From: Schistosoma haematobium
Lineage: Eukaryota > Platyhelminthes > Trematoda > Strigeidida > Schistosomatidae
NCBI RefSeq assembly: GCF_000699445.3
Contig: NC_067195.1
Location: forward strand, 67,452,591-67,516,590
Direction of reading: 5' to 3'
DNA: 64,000 bases
Below the pieces are notes generated by a model, which saw only the letters and a program-made list of their open reading frames with translations, had not been told where the DNA came from and did not search any database. The position numbers and the translations under genes were made by a program. The number at the start of each line of letters is the position of its first letter. Position 1 is the stretch's first letter. Below, one piece after another: positions 1-11,249 of this stretch.

Positions 1-1469
1 CCTTATTATTGATTAGTTTAATTATAATCTTTCATAGTGCTTTTTTAGAATCTTATTTGCTCATGTAATGTACAGTTTTTAAGTTATACTCTAAAACATT
101 TCGTTATCAAATACTAACAAAAAACTGTAGAGTATACGTTAAATCAAGGAAATCTAGTTTTAGTTTCTGGAGTTAAGGATAATTTTGATAAGACCATCTA
201 AAGTTACGAGAAAGTAACATATGAACCTGTTTGACACAAAGTTCAACAAACAATAACATAGGCTTAAGTAAAGGGAATAACGTCTAAAATTGACAAACAA
301 TACCTCAACCTCTTTAAGTCATACACATCTTGGTGTCTGATATTACGAGCCCATTTCGTGCCTGTAAACTGTTTAGGGATGTTTTGAAAAACTTGACGAA
401 CCAACACTTTTCGATCGGACACTAAATTCAGGTGTCTGAATTTCCGATTACTGTAACAAGTGATACTATTTTGTCTTTCAATGGATCATTTAGTAAATAA
501 ACCACAGTATGTCTCTCAAAAGTGTTCTTTAGATCCTAAATGCTTTTTTTCTGATTAGTTTGCTCAACTTCCTTCTTCTGATAAAACTATATCCATTTTT
601 CAAGATGGGCACACACTTTCTACTGAACATGAACTGTGAAATGATCAAATCCTCACAAGTCTCTTATATACCTACCTCATTAATGAACACTAGATATAAA
701 AAAGCATTAGGGTGGGTAAGGAAATTGACCTGCTTCCAGTAATAGTAAAATAAAATAAAGTTACGACTAAATGAATTGAAATCAAATGATAATCACCGGA
801 AGTAGTAATAGCAAATTCAGTACATTTATCAACGAAAAAGTTTAGTGTAAATTAAGTACGCTCTCGAGAGAACAAATTGTTGATACCATTAGTGAAAGTA
901 CATTTAGTCAATTGTTTCGGAGGGCATTTTAACGGTAGGTAGTTGATAAAATCATCGGAAAACTTAAAACAAACAAAGATCAATACCAGCATATAATTAT
1001 AAACGTAGCTATACCACCATCACACATTTTTCTATTGCTTAGATGATCATGATGATAAATCTTGATGCCGTGTAGTGATACAAAATTACTGTCATTTAAC
1101 TAGGCTTCTTGTATCGCGATTTAATCACATTTATGATAGATATTTAGACATACTAATAACCAGAGATAATTCACTTTTACTGTAAATAATTTGAATTTCG
1201 AACTAAGTATTTCAGGAACGAACATATGATTAACCCTTACTATTTTAAATCCACGTTACCAGACATAGATCTTCTTAGTTACATTTGACGATATTTTGTA
1301 AAAAACGATTGTTCGTGATTTCTTCACAAAAGTATGCGATTAGGTGATACACGCATGCCAATACACTATTAGTTAGCAAAATCTAATAAAGATGATAAAA
1401 ATTTTACTGCCCCACAATTATTATTATTTTTATGTGTTTTGTATAAGTTCACCAAATTTTTTATTTATT
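1..1469. other. AT-rich DNA, no gene seen
   Basis: Frames are closed by frequent stops and the longest open stretches are about 60 codons without recognisable motifs. No tRNA, ribozyme or known retroelement piece was recognised. Confidence 0.6.
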
Positions 1470-1868
1470 TTTTATTATTATTAGCTTTACTCGGTATTAT
1501 GTTTTTGGTATAATATAGAATTCTCAGCACAAAGTATTTCAGCGAGTTTCCATTCCTTATTTCTTGATAGATATTGACGATAAATATTGAGTGATCACCG
1601 GTTAGATATTAGTATTTCAGAAGTTGACATTTGAATAATGTTCATTCTTTTCAATCCATATTTCCAGCTATCATAATGTCTCCGATTGTACATTTTTCTT
1701 AACTTGTACTGATAATGGTCATAAACTTTTCACAAATACACCTGAACAGGTTGTGTAATTAATTGACATAATGATCTGTTAAAACAAACAAGGAAACAGA
1801 TAACTTATTGAAATATCTAGGTGGCAGGAACAGGTAGCCAGAATATTCAAGCAAATTGCCTTGTATTC
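1470..1868 (-). repeat. Unclassified dispersed repeat X, copy 1
   Basis: This block of about 400 bp is alignable by eye along its length to 25775-26180. Shared landmarks in order are a TAT/TTA microsatellite, AGAATTCTCAGC-like, GAGTGATCRCC, a TTCATTCTTTTC-like run, TTAAAACAAACAA, and GGCAGGAACAGGTAGCC. Read on the minus strand the trinucleotide run sits at the far end, which is how the 3' tail of a non-LTR element would look; the strand is inferred from that only. No coding remnant was recognised, so the class stays open. Confidence 0.55.
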
Positions 1869-2235
1869 ATTCATCCAGACTTTGATGATTGATTTTTTCC
1901 AAAATGTCGGTAAATATAAATCTTATCTATCCGTAATTTTGCACTGTCTAATAATTTCTTTATTTGAAACGAATTTATTAATGTTTAGCTTCATCACAAT
2001 TATGCTTAATAAAATATGTCTTAAAAAAACAAAACCATTATTCTGGCCTTCCGATTTCTATTCAAAGTTGATTTTATGAGAATGTTAACAACAATTACAT
2101 TATTCTTTATTAATGATTATTTCTATGATAATAATAATAATTGAAAATAGGTCGTCATCATGTAGGCGATTAGTCGATGTTATTGTTTGACCATTAAAGA
2201 CTATAAGAAAAACAAAACATAAACACACTGAACTA

Positions 2236-2450
2236 ATGAGCAAAGATGGATAGTAGCTGGCAATCGGGATCCAGGACATGGATTTCGTCCTATTTGGGAC
2301 TCGTCAGCTGGATGTACCTGCATCACACAGTTGATGATCACTCTAGGACTCGAACCGAGTACCGTTTGCCCCAAACCCCATCACGTTATCTACTTAGCTA
2401 ATAAGAGACTGATCAAGCGTAATCCTAATCATCAATGGAGAGACCCAAGT
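2236..2450 (-). mobile_element. Family A (S-alpha type) hammerhead SINE, partial
   Basis: Read on the minus strand, this has the family A order: a tRNA-like segment with an A-box-like part and a B box (GGTTCGAGTCC), a linker ending in CAGGTACATCCAG, a hammerhead (2269-2313), then the 3' end (GCYAGCYACTATCCATCTTTGCT). It is shortened at the 5' side compared with the unit of about 325 bp at 17613-17938. It directly precedes the RTE fragment at 2482. Confidence 0.85.
2269..2313 (-). ncRNA. Hammerhead ribozyme, family A, core intact
   Basis: On the minus strand: stem I ATCCAG pairs with CTGGAT (6 of 6). The core is CTGACGA, stem II GTCC pairs with GGAC around a CAAATA loop, and GAAA is followed by a short stem III and the cleavage triplet GTC. 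Stem III is weak (A-U plus U-G). The layout is that of the known type I schistosome hammerhead. Cleavage would fall between the GTC and CTGGAT. Confidence 0.85.
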
Positions 2451-2481
2451 AAACAATTACTTACCTAAATCTGTTAATACT

Positions 2482-3910
2482 CAAGGAGGATCATAGGCCG
2501 TTCACCAACATTCTCTATCCAACCATGTCCTGAAAAATCATTTCCAGCTCTTTCTACTTGTCATTCATTCTTTTCATATCTGCTTCGATTTACCAACGTA
2601 ATGCGTTATTTGGTCTTCCACTTTTCCGTTACTCTTCAGCATTCAAAGTTAGGGCTTGCCTCGAAACGCAGTTTGGCGATTTCCGTAATCTATATCCTGT
2701 CCATTTCCATCGTCTCTTCCTAATTTCCCAATCACATGGAAACTGGTTTGTTCTCTCACACAGCACACTGTTGCTGATGGTATCCGGTCAATGGATGTTG
2801 AGTATCTTGCATAGACAATTGTTCATAATTACTTGTACCTTCTTGATGATGGTTGTGGTAGTTGTGCAAGTTTCAGCTCCATACAGTAGAACTAACTGTC
2901 TTGACGTTCATATTGAATATTGTGATTTTGATATTAGTTGACAGTTGTTATGATTTCCATATTTTGTTGAATTGTAGGAATGTTTTCTTTGCTTTGTCAA
3001 TTCTCATCTTCACATCTGCATCGGATCCTTAACGTTCATCGATGATGCAACCTAGATACGCGAAACTTTCCACCTCTTCCAAAGTCTCTCCAGCAAATGT
3101 GATTGTTTGGTTTTCTCTGTGTTGTATTTGAGGATTTCGGTTCTCCGCTTGTGTATGTTGGGGTTTACTGATACTGAGGCTGCTGCTACACTAGTTGTCT
3201 TCATCTGCACTTTTGGTGTGTTTGGGATCGGAAGGCTAGGCTATCTGTTAAGTCAAAATCGTCTAATTGGTTCTGAGATGTACTTTTATTCTGTGCTTCA
3301 CGTTAGATGTGGAGATCTTCATAATTCAGTCAACCCCAAGAAGAAAGAGGAAGGGGGAGAGTAGACAGCGTTGTCTGATTCCGGTCTTTACTTCGAATGC
3401 ATCTGTCAGCTTTCCTTCATGCACCACTTTGCACTGTGGTCCGTCGTGTGAGTTCCGGATAATTTTGATAATCTTCTCAGGAACTCCATAGTGTTGAAGA
3501 AGTTTCTATGATGTTCTCTCTTCTCATGGTGAATGAAGTTGATGTATAGTGACTAATTCCACTCAACTGATTGTTCCACGATGATCCATTTTGTCGCGAT
3601 TTGTGCACGACTGATCCTTACGGAATCATCGAAGGGTACATAGCTTTCAACAAACAAATTTACATTTGATTTGTATCGAATCACATTCAAAAGTTGATTT
3701 CTGTATAGGAAGAAAATACAAGTAATGAGATGTGAAAAATGGGAAAATTGTTTATAGTGTATGTCCTTATGTTATGATTAAATTTCATAAGCAAAGATTA
3801 TTTAAAATGTAGTTTCTTCCCAAATTATGTTCGACGATGATCCATTGTGTGGCTATTTGTGCACGACCGATCATTACGGAATTCGAACTGTTGATCTTGA
3901 AGTGATATCT
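2482..3910 (-). pseudogene. RTE-type LINE fragment (RT to 3' end), degraded
   Basis: The minus strand aligns by eye to the 3' half of the RTE element at 5011-8210. It runs from the QAGFRKDRSCTDQ region (near 3620) through the degraded FADD catalytic region (near 3230-3265) to the C-terminal GHTLRK and RGRPK segment, ending near 2482. Frameshifts and stops are frequent. The minus-strand TGA at 2788-2790 lies at the same codon as the stop at 7887 of the long copy. About 185 bp of unrelated AT-rich DNA (3640-3825) separates a second piece, 3826-3910, which repeats part of the same RT segment, so two fragments or a rearrangement are present. It would have encoded a reverse transcriptase and is certainly dead. 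Confidence 0.85.
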
Positions 3911-4479
3911 ATAGGAATGTCTTTATATGGTGCTTTGATGTCCAGTGGATTCAATGAAGTTGGTCTATTCAAGAGTTCCTCAATACCAAGGGAATCGAAA
4001 CTAAATTAACAATTTCATTGTCATACTAAAAGATCTATTTTTTTTTCAAAACCTGTAAAGGAACACATTATTTCAAAATAGTTATACAATGAGCATCTTA
4101 TTTCTCTAAGATTAAAATTACAATGCACTAATCAATATGTAAACTATTATGACAAAAACTTCTTTTCTTTCCTGGGTCAAATTTGACAGAAAATATCTGA
4201 GAATGAATATTCAAATGAAACAATATAGAAGAAAAAGCCTTATTTATTTAAATGATATATTGACAATTGAATATCCCTTTACTCATCTTCAAAATAAATG
4301 ATTTGTTGCGTGATAAACTTTGCCTGAATTGGTTAAATAATTAAAAAGAAAAAAATATTTCAAAAAAAAACATTGACAATTTATTTATTGTTTGATTTTA
4401 TTGTTCTGTTATCTCATTTCATAAAAAAACATTCATCACTAACATATATTCCTTGAAAATATTCAGTGAAGTACTAGAC
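3911..4479. other. AT-rich DNA, nothing recognised
   Basis: Contains A and T runs only. No open frame, RNA motif or repeat match was found. Confidence 0.6.
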
Positions 4480-4495
4480 AAATATTTTATCTTCA

Positions 4496-4970
4496 CTGAT
4501 TGAAATCATGAGTCAATTGAAGCTAAACCACCATGGAAAACCTGAAAGCGCTGATAATAATAATCATCTGCTCATTAGTGGCTGACTTCAAGAGATACTC
4601 CTGGAATTCTAGTGAGAAGCCTTTACCAATGGAGTCCAACCAGGTCTGTTGTGAGATATCAGCTCACTGATGACAATAGTGTACGGTGGTGCAACTTCGC
4701 AGATTGGTTGAAGTTAGACATTAACACTGTTGGATGCCGGCCGACCGGCTCAGTGGTCTAGTTGGTTAAGCGCCTGACGCGAGACTGATAGGTCCTGGGT
4801 TCGGATCTCGCGGTGGTGAGCGGGATCGTGGATGCGCACTGCTGAGGAGTCCCATACTAGGACGAGACGGCCGTTGAGTGCATTCAGGTTTTTCATGGTG
4901 TCTAGCTTCAATTGACTCATGAATTTAATCAGTGAAATTTCTAAAATCTCCAGAAAACCCCTTCTAATAA
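4496..4970 (+). mobile_element. Family B hammerhead SINE, asymmetric inverted dimer with TSD
   Basis: The insertion opens with a minus-oriented 3' stub (4496-4548, with TGAAATCATGAGTCAATTGA). It then switches at CTGATAATAATAATCATC to a complete plus-oriented unit: 5' region, tRNA-like segment (near 4750-4812, B box GGGTTCGGATC), hammerhead, and 3' end finishing in CCCCTTCT. It is flanked by a 16-bp direct repeat (4480-4495 and 4971-4986, 15 of 16 identical), so stub and unit entered together. The hammerhead at 4836-4881 is dead: GAAA reads GAGA, and the GTC site reads GTT and is followed by G. It is identical over 46 bp to the one at 14647-14692. Confidence 0.85.
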
Positions 4971-5010
4971 AAATACTTTATCTTCAAACTAAGATGCAAT
5001 ATATATACAT

Positions 5011-5198
5011 AACTCCGCCAGTAGCTCTTCTAGAGTTACTACCGGTCCCAAGCCCGGGTAAAGGAGGAGGGTTGGGCATGGGGTTAGCGTCCCCATCCTG
5101 TAGAAAACTAACTCGCTAAAAAAACGCTTACCAGAAAAAATAATTCAAACCATTTTAACTCTGCCCTGGGAGTTAGAAGGTCTTCATTTAGAAGAATT
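5011..5198 (+). promoter_or_regulatory. RTE 5' leader, GC-rich and structured
   Basis: The leader stands out from the AT-rich surroundings. It holds short self-complementary blocks: the other copies carry a CCGGC/GCCGG hairpin, the GCCC/GGGC pair brackets the GGAGGAGGG run, and GTTAG and TTAGCGA elements have complements downstream. In RTE and related LINEs this region carries the internal promoter and sometimes a self-cleaving RNA. Neither role can be shown here. Diverged copies without any downstream LINE lie at 33466-33581 and 42127-42259. Confidence 0.6.
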
Positions 5199-8100
5199 AT
5201 GACGCTTCATGGTGAAAGCCGAGTTCCTTCGGAAGCCACGAGGCCGATGCCCCTTCTAACAACCAGAGCAAAAAATTTTATAGGTACATGGAACGTTAGA
5301 ACAATGTGGGAGACCTGAAAGACCAGTCAAATAGCAACGGAAATGAGGAGATACAACTTGGCAGTACTGGGAATCAGCGAAACCCACTGGACTTAAGCTG
5401 GACGACAAAGGCTAAATACGGGAGAGATGCTGCTATACTCCGGTCACGAAGAGGACAATGCTCCACACACTTAGGGAGTCCCTCTAATGCTGTCCAAAGT
5501 AGCACGAAATTCACTTGTAGGATGGGAATCTCACGGATCCAGAATCATCAAAGCATCATTCAAAACAGAGAAGGAGGGGATCTTAATGAATATTATCCAA
5601 CGTTATGCACCCACCAATGATAGCAACGACGACATTAAAGATCAATTCTACGAGCAGCTGCAGTCAATCATAGAGAAATGCCCAAGGAAGGACCTAACTA
5701 TTCTGATGGGAGATCTAAATGCCAAAGTCGGAATAGACAACACTGGATATGAAGATATTATCGGACGACATGGACTGGATGAGAGAAACGAAAATGAAGA
5801 AAGATTTGCAAATCTATGTGCATTCAACAAATTGGTCATAGGAGGCACAATATTTCCACACAAGCGTATACACAAGGTTACAGGGATCTCACCGGACCAC
5901 ACTACAGAGAACCAAATAGATCATATTTGCATCAACAAAAAATTTCGAAGGACAATGGAAGATGTGAGAACCAGGAGAGGTGCTGACGTAGCTTCAGATC
6001 ACCACCTAGTTGTAGCCAATTTAAAACTGAAGCTTAAAAAGAACTGGAGAACTGATCAAACAGCAATACAAAGGTTCAGTACGGCCTTCCTTCGAGATAC
6101 TGACAGACTCAATGAATTCAAGATAGCTCTTAACAACAGGTTCCAAGCCTTACAAGATCTACTGAAAGAAGAAGAAACTACTATGGAGGACAACTGGAAA
6201 AGTATCAAAGAAGCATTGATTTCAACGTGTAAAGAGGTTCTTGGCCTAAAGAAACACCATCATAAGGAGTGGATCTCTATAGAAACTCTAGACAAGATCA
6301 AAGAAAGGAAGAACAAGAAGGCAGCAATTAACAACAACCGAACACGAGCAGAGAAAGTCCAAGCACAAGCTGAATACATAGAGGCAAACAAACAAGTGAA
6401 GAGTAGCATTAGAGCCGACAAGAAGAAATACGTGGAAGAACTAGAAACGACGGCAGAAAAAGCTTCTAGAGAAGGAAATATGAAACAGCTTCACGATACA
6501 ACGAAGAAACTAGCAGGGAAATACAGTAAACCAGAGAGGCCGGTCAAAGACAAAGAAGGCAAGCCAATCACCGAAATTCAACAACAGCGTAACAGATGGG
6601 TAGAATACTTCGAGGAACTCCTGAATAGGCCGGCTCCAATGAATCAAACGGACATCGAACCAGCACACACAGATCTTCCTATAGATGTCAACCCACCAAC
6701 GACGGAAGAAATCAGAATGGCCATCAGACAAATCAAGAGCGAGAAAGTGGTAGGACTCGACAATATACCAGCTGAAGCACTGAAGTCAGATATCAAAGTA
6801 ACTACAAACATGCTTCACCTTCTATTCAAAAGGATTTGGGAGGAGGAACAAGTGCCAATGGACTAGAAAGAGGGACACCTCGTCAAGATTCCAAAGAAAG
6901 GAGATCTGAGCAAATGTGAAAACTACAGAGGCATTACACTACTGTCAATACCAGGGAAAATCTTCAACAGATTGTTGCTGAACCGGATGAAGGATGCAGT
7001 AGACGCCCAACTTCGAGATCAACAAGCTGGATTCCGTAAGGATCGATCGTGCACAGACCAAATTGCAACACTACGGATCATCGTCGAACAGTCAGTTGAG
7101 TGGAACTCATCACTATACATCAACTTCATTGATTATGAGAAGGCAGTTGACAGTGTAGATAGGAGGACATTATGGAAAATTCTTCGACACTACGGAGTTC
7201 CTGAGAAGATTGTCAATATTATCCGGAACTCATACGACGGACTACAGTGCAAAGTAGTGCATGGAGGACAGCTGACAAATGCATTCCAAGTAAGGACCGG
7301 ACTCAGACAAGGCTATGTACTTTCTCCCTACCTCTTTATTCTAGTGGTCGATTGGATTATGATGACCTCGACATTTGAAGGAAAACACGGAATACAATGG
7401 ACAGCTCAGAATCAATTAGACGATTTGGACTTCGCAGATGACCTAGCCCTCCTATCACGTACACACGAACAGATGCAGATGAAGGCAGCCAGTGTAGCAG
7501 CAGACTCTGCATTAGTAGGCCTCAGCCTACACAAAGGGAAAACCAAGGTCCTCAAATTCAAGTCGGAGAACAGCAATCCAATCACTCTTGATGGCGAAAC
7601 TCTGGAAGATGTAGAATTCTTCACATACCTGGGAAGCATAATCGATGAACAAGGAGGTTCAGATGCAGACGTAAAGGCGAGGATTGGCAAAGCAAGGGAC
7701 GCATTCCTACAATTGAAGAACATATGGAACTCAAAACTTTCAACCAATTTCAAAGTGAGAATCTTCAATACGAATGTCAAGGCAGTTCTACTGTATGGAG
7801 CTGAAACTTGGAGTACTACAACGACCATCATCAAGAAAGTACAAGTACTTATATATGTTTGTCTACGCAAGATACTCAACATCCATTGACCGGATACCAT
7901 CAGCAACAGCCTTTTGTGGGAGAGAACAAACCAGCTTCCATGTGATTGGGAAATTAGGAAGAGACGATGGAAATGGATAGGACATACATTACGCAAATCA
8001 TTAAACTGCATCATGAGACAAGCCTTAGCTTGGAATCCTGAAGGGAAGCGGAAAAGAGGAAGGCCAAAGAACACATTACGTCGGATAATAGAAGCCGATA

Positions 8101-8210
8101 TGAAAAGGATGAATAACAACTGGAAGGAGCTGGAAAGGATTGCCCAGGACAGGGTTGGATGGCGAATGCTGGTGAGCGGCCTATGCTCCTTCACGAGGAG
8201 TAACAGGCGT
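5011..8210 (+). mobile_element. RTE-type LINE, nearly full length
   Basis: A non-LTR retrotransposon with a GC-rich 5' leader (5011-5198), one long frame for endonuclease plus reverse transcriptase (5199-8246), and a 3' end AACAGGCGTAA running into a TA microsatellite. Other copies in the window end instead in TAAG-like tails, so the original tail here has probably been replaced or expanded. The 5' boundary is set by comparison with the leader-only elements at 33466 and 42127, which start at the same place. Target duplications cannot be resolved because TA-rich sequence lies on both sides. Confidence 0.9.
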
Positions 8211-8246
8211 AATATATATATATATATATATATATATGGATTATAA
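5199..8246 (+). pseudogene. RTE endonuclease/reverse transcriptase, five stops
   Basis: This frame would encode a protein of about 1,000 residues that nicks target DNA and copies its own RNA. ATG 5199 is the first start in the conserved frame, before FIGTWNVRTMWE. Visible motifs are the AP-endonuclease-like SETHW (about residue 63), MGDLNAKVG (about 169) and SDHH (about 266), then the RT blocks IPKKGDL and YRGITLL, YEKAVDSVDR, the RQG block, and the catalytic FADD (about residue 746). A C-terminal GHTLRK and [10 protein letters not shown] segment follows. Stops lie at 5316 (TGA), 5394 (TAA), 5472 (TAG), 6864 (TAG) and 7887 (TGA), with no frameshift. The last two replace tryptophans that are TGG in related copies. 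The last sense codons run into the TA repeat. This copy cannot make a full protein; the longest open pieces are 5487-6866 and 6972-7889. Confidence 0.92.
8214..8237. repeat. (TA)n microsatellite
   Basis: About 12 TA dinucleotides directly after the RTE 3' end. Confidence 0.95.
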
Positions 8247-8319
8247 TTTTGACCTAAATACACAATATATTATAGTTATATAATTTACCCTTGTGGGTCA
8301 GAGTAATTTTACAATGGTT

Positions 8320-8640
8320 TTCAGGAGAACGGGACACTATCCAAACTTTCATGTGACAACCTAAACAGTACAACTCAATCCCGTTTCACAGGTGAACCAG
8401 ACACTGCCCAGGCTTGAACCGAGCAGTATAGCTCAATTCCATTTGCATGAGAGCCAGACACTACCCCGGCTTAAAATTTGTAGCCAAAATAGCACGGCTC
8501 AACCCTGTTTCCAGGCCCTATTCAGGCTTAAACTTTATAACTCGAGCAGTACAACTCAATCTCGCTTCACAGGAGAACCATACACCATATAGACTTTAAC
8601 GCTACAGTCTGAATAGTACATCTCAATCCTGTAGCGCAAC
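8320..8640 (+). repeat. Degenerate minisatellite, about 57-67 bp units
   Basis: About five diverged units begin with AGTACAACTCAATCC or a close variant at 8367, 8425, 8491, 8548 and 8615. Each carries a run like TTTCACAGGNGAACCAGACAC followed by a pyrimidine-rich AGGCTT-like end. Unit spacings are 58, 66, 57 and 67 bp, alternating, which suggests a two-unit higher-order repeat of about 124 bp. A partial unit (GGAGAACGGGACACTATCC) precedes the first. The open frame of 66 codons inside it reflects the repeat, not a gene. Confidence 0.75.
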
Positions 8641-9540
8641 CACACAAGTACCAAGCACCCTAGTGTATCATCAATATACAATTATCTAAAAAACAAAATG
8701 TTTCTAAAATCTAAATCAAAGACAAAATCACTGAAAAGCATAAACAATATAAATTCATTTTCTACATGATTTACGTCTATACAACTTGAATGGAATTGTT
8801 TACTCTTAGGATAACTATTTGTTATTTCTTTATAAACTATTTTAAAGAATAAATTGTGTATGCGCTATCATTATCTATTTTGATTAGCTTGTGAATGTAT
8901 TGTAACATTTAATGTTAGTGATGAATGTTTGTTTAACAATACACTCATTCAATACAAAATATTCTTCTTTAGCTTCAATGAAACAAAAGAAAAAAGTCTT
9001 AATTTTTGTTGTTATTATTTTGGTATCTTCATCAATTTTAAATGAAGCAGCTTCTTTCAATGTAAACAAATTGAAATGTATCTAAGATTCTTTAATCTTG
9101 TTTATAAACTAAAAATTCAACAGAGCGGAACTTATCTTTAGAAATTTTTATAAGTGTATTCAGTTGATTGATACTTGCAGCTTATAAAAGTATGTGCATG
9201 TAAACTGTTTAACGAACAATTGAAACAAGATTCTTTATTAGAGTGTTACAGAGTTCATTCAGAAAAGTATTCTTCGCCGATGTTGTTAGGGAAGAATAAA
9301 TACCATGATGAATTTCCTTATATTAAATTACATCAATGTTATTCGATTTTAAGAATTGTTCAATGATTAATTAAAAATCCTTATTTACCTTAAGAATCCA
9401 CTTGTTTTATAGATATTTTACAAATATTTGAACAAAAACCTATTTGATAAATAACAAAATATAATTATGAATCTTTTATTTAACATGAAATATACCTATG
9501 TCTTTATCCAAGTAAACTTATGTAAAAATGTACATCAAAA
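8641..9540. other. AT-rich DNA, nothing recognised
   Basis: Two open stretches of about 60 codons have no recognisable motif and A/T-driven composition. Confidence 0.55.
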
Positions 9541-9637
9541 TCGTCATATAGCCTTATCCAGTTGACAAGTCCTGAATATAATAAAATGCACGTCATTAAT
9601 TCCACTGTTAGCCACGATCCATCTTTATGTAAACATA
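9541..9637 (+). mobile_element. Family A SINE, old 3' fragment
   Basis: ATCCAGTTGACAAGTCC, a degraded stem II and GAAA region, and ATTCCACTGTTAGCCAC followed by a GATCCATCTTT-like end match the ribozyme and 3' part of family A. The hammerhead core is lost. Confidence 0.65.
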
Positions 9638-11241
9638 ATAACGACTTAATAACAGTTTTGAAATAGTTCGCTCAGATGCATATGTACTACTGAATACAAA
9701 TGAAAATAAATACAATAACAACCTTATATTAACGTTTAAGTGTAAACAAACTGAATATCATAATAGACAAAAATGACCACTGAGCATTTTCATTTTAAAA
9801 CTTCTTCGCTAATCCGAATGTTTTTCCTTTTACACTCGATTACATTATTATAGTTTGGAAGACTATATATGATGCAAAGCCCCAGAATATGAATGAAGAT
9901 TGATAAGTTCAGAGTCTTATAACTTAAGATTAGTTTAAATATCACGGACTACGAAGAAATTATTATAGCCTAATATCCTAAGTTGACCAACCTTATTTCT
10001 TAGGTATTAATCAACAAAGTAATGGCTTTTAACTACTTCAAGCAAAAGGTAATGGGTTCAATGAATGATTATTAATGTATACACAATTAGTTTCTATAAA
10101 GGATAGTAAAAAAGAAAATATTCCAATCAATATAGTATTTTCTATTGCACCGTATAGTATTTAACCGCATCAGGGGTTGCTAGCTTTTCATTTAAAAGTG
10201 TTCGAGTACTTTTTCGGATTTAGAATAATACAATATTTTCATTGATCACAAATAGCTTAGTAAACCTGTTTTGGTATTCAGGACTCCATTATGATTACTC
10301 TTTGTTGGTAAACGTTCTTCCTGCTTAGATTGCCTTGAAAAGTTCAATTTGTCAAAAGTGATTTGGAATAAATGGATTTTCCCTGTTGCAGTGGATAACA
10401 CAAAGGCATTCAAAGATCAAGTTACTGGACTCCAGTTTAAGTGTGAAAATCAGTACTAGGATAGTAGCCTGTTCAAGTAATGAGTATCAAATAAGATGAA
10501 AGAAGCCTTCTGGATTCTTCTGGATTTCAATATCCATCCATTCTAGATAACGATGTCATTAAAGACATTCTACAGAAGGAAAGTTTATCAAGTGATGCAA
10601 ACACTGCTCGGCAAATCCTACATTACTTTTATATAATATAATCCATTGTCAATGTTTGTATTACCGCTCACCCTGAAAGAAACTTTTCCTCAATAACTTG
10701 AATGTCATATATTCTATTTTTATGAATTAATTCACGAACATATAGAGTAACGCCTACTGTTTGAAACAAAATTCGAAGAAATGGCAATAAGTACTTTAAA
10801 ACCAAAGTGAAATACTCTAGACAAATTACGATAAAGCTAATGACTTGAATTCTTTCATTAACTGTTTATTTATATTAAAAAATATCTTTTTCCTTTAAAT
10901 AAAATAAAGTTAGCTAAAGGGAAATCCTTCAGAAGATGGATAAGAAACATTTATATTAAAAGCTATTAGAGCAATAATTTATCATCTGGAAAATAATTAA
11001 ATTTTTGAATTGTCATGAGGGTTTAGATTTACTGACCTACAATGTTAAAGTTAACATTTCACTGAAGCATGATCTAGTTTTATATTTTTATCACAGTGAA
11101 AATATAATTCCATCGATAATAAATTATGGTTAGTTGTATTGTCCTACTAAATAAACTAAGTTTATTAATTGATTCGGATTCTTCACAATGTTTGTAATTA
11201 TTTATCATTTATTCACTTATCTCATCATAAAGCTATTAAGA
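9638..11241. other. AT-rich DNA, nothing recognised
   Basis: No open frame above 60 codons on either strand and no repeat match to the rest of the window. Confidence 0.55.
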
Positions 11242-11249
11242 TACAATAT

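Noticed and set aside
2558..2941. Plus-strand frame of 127 codons
   Set aside because: Antisense of the RTE fragment at 2482-3910.
4750..4812. tRNA genes (here and in every family A, B and C copy)
   Set aside because: A- and B-box-like blocks are present, but acceptor and anticodon stems do not close as in a real tRNA and every instance is embedded in a repeat; they are called tRNA-derived segments only.
5011..5120. HDV-like ribozyme in the RTE leader
   Set aside because: The expected double-pseudoknot pairing could not be assembled by eye from this sequence; kept only as a question.
7412..8263. Minus-strand frame of 283 codons
   Set aside because: It is the antisense shadow of the RTE reverse transcriptase frame.
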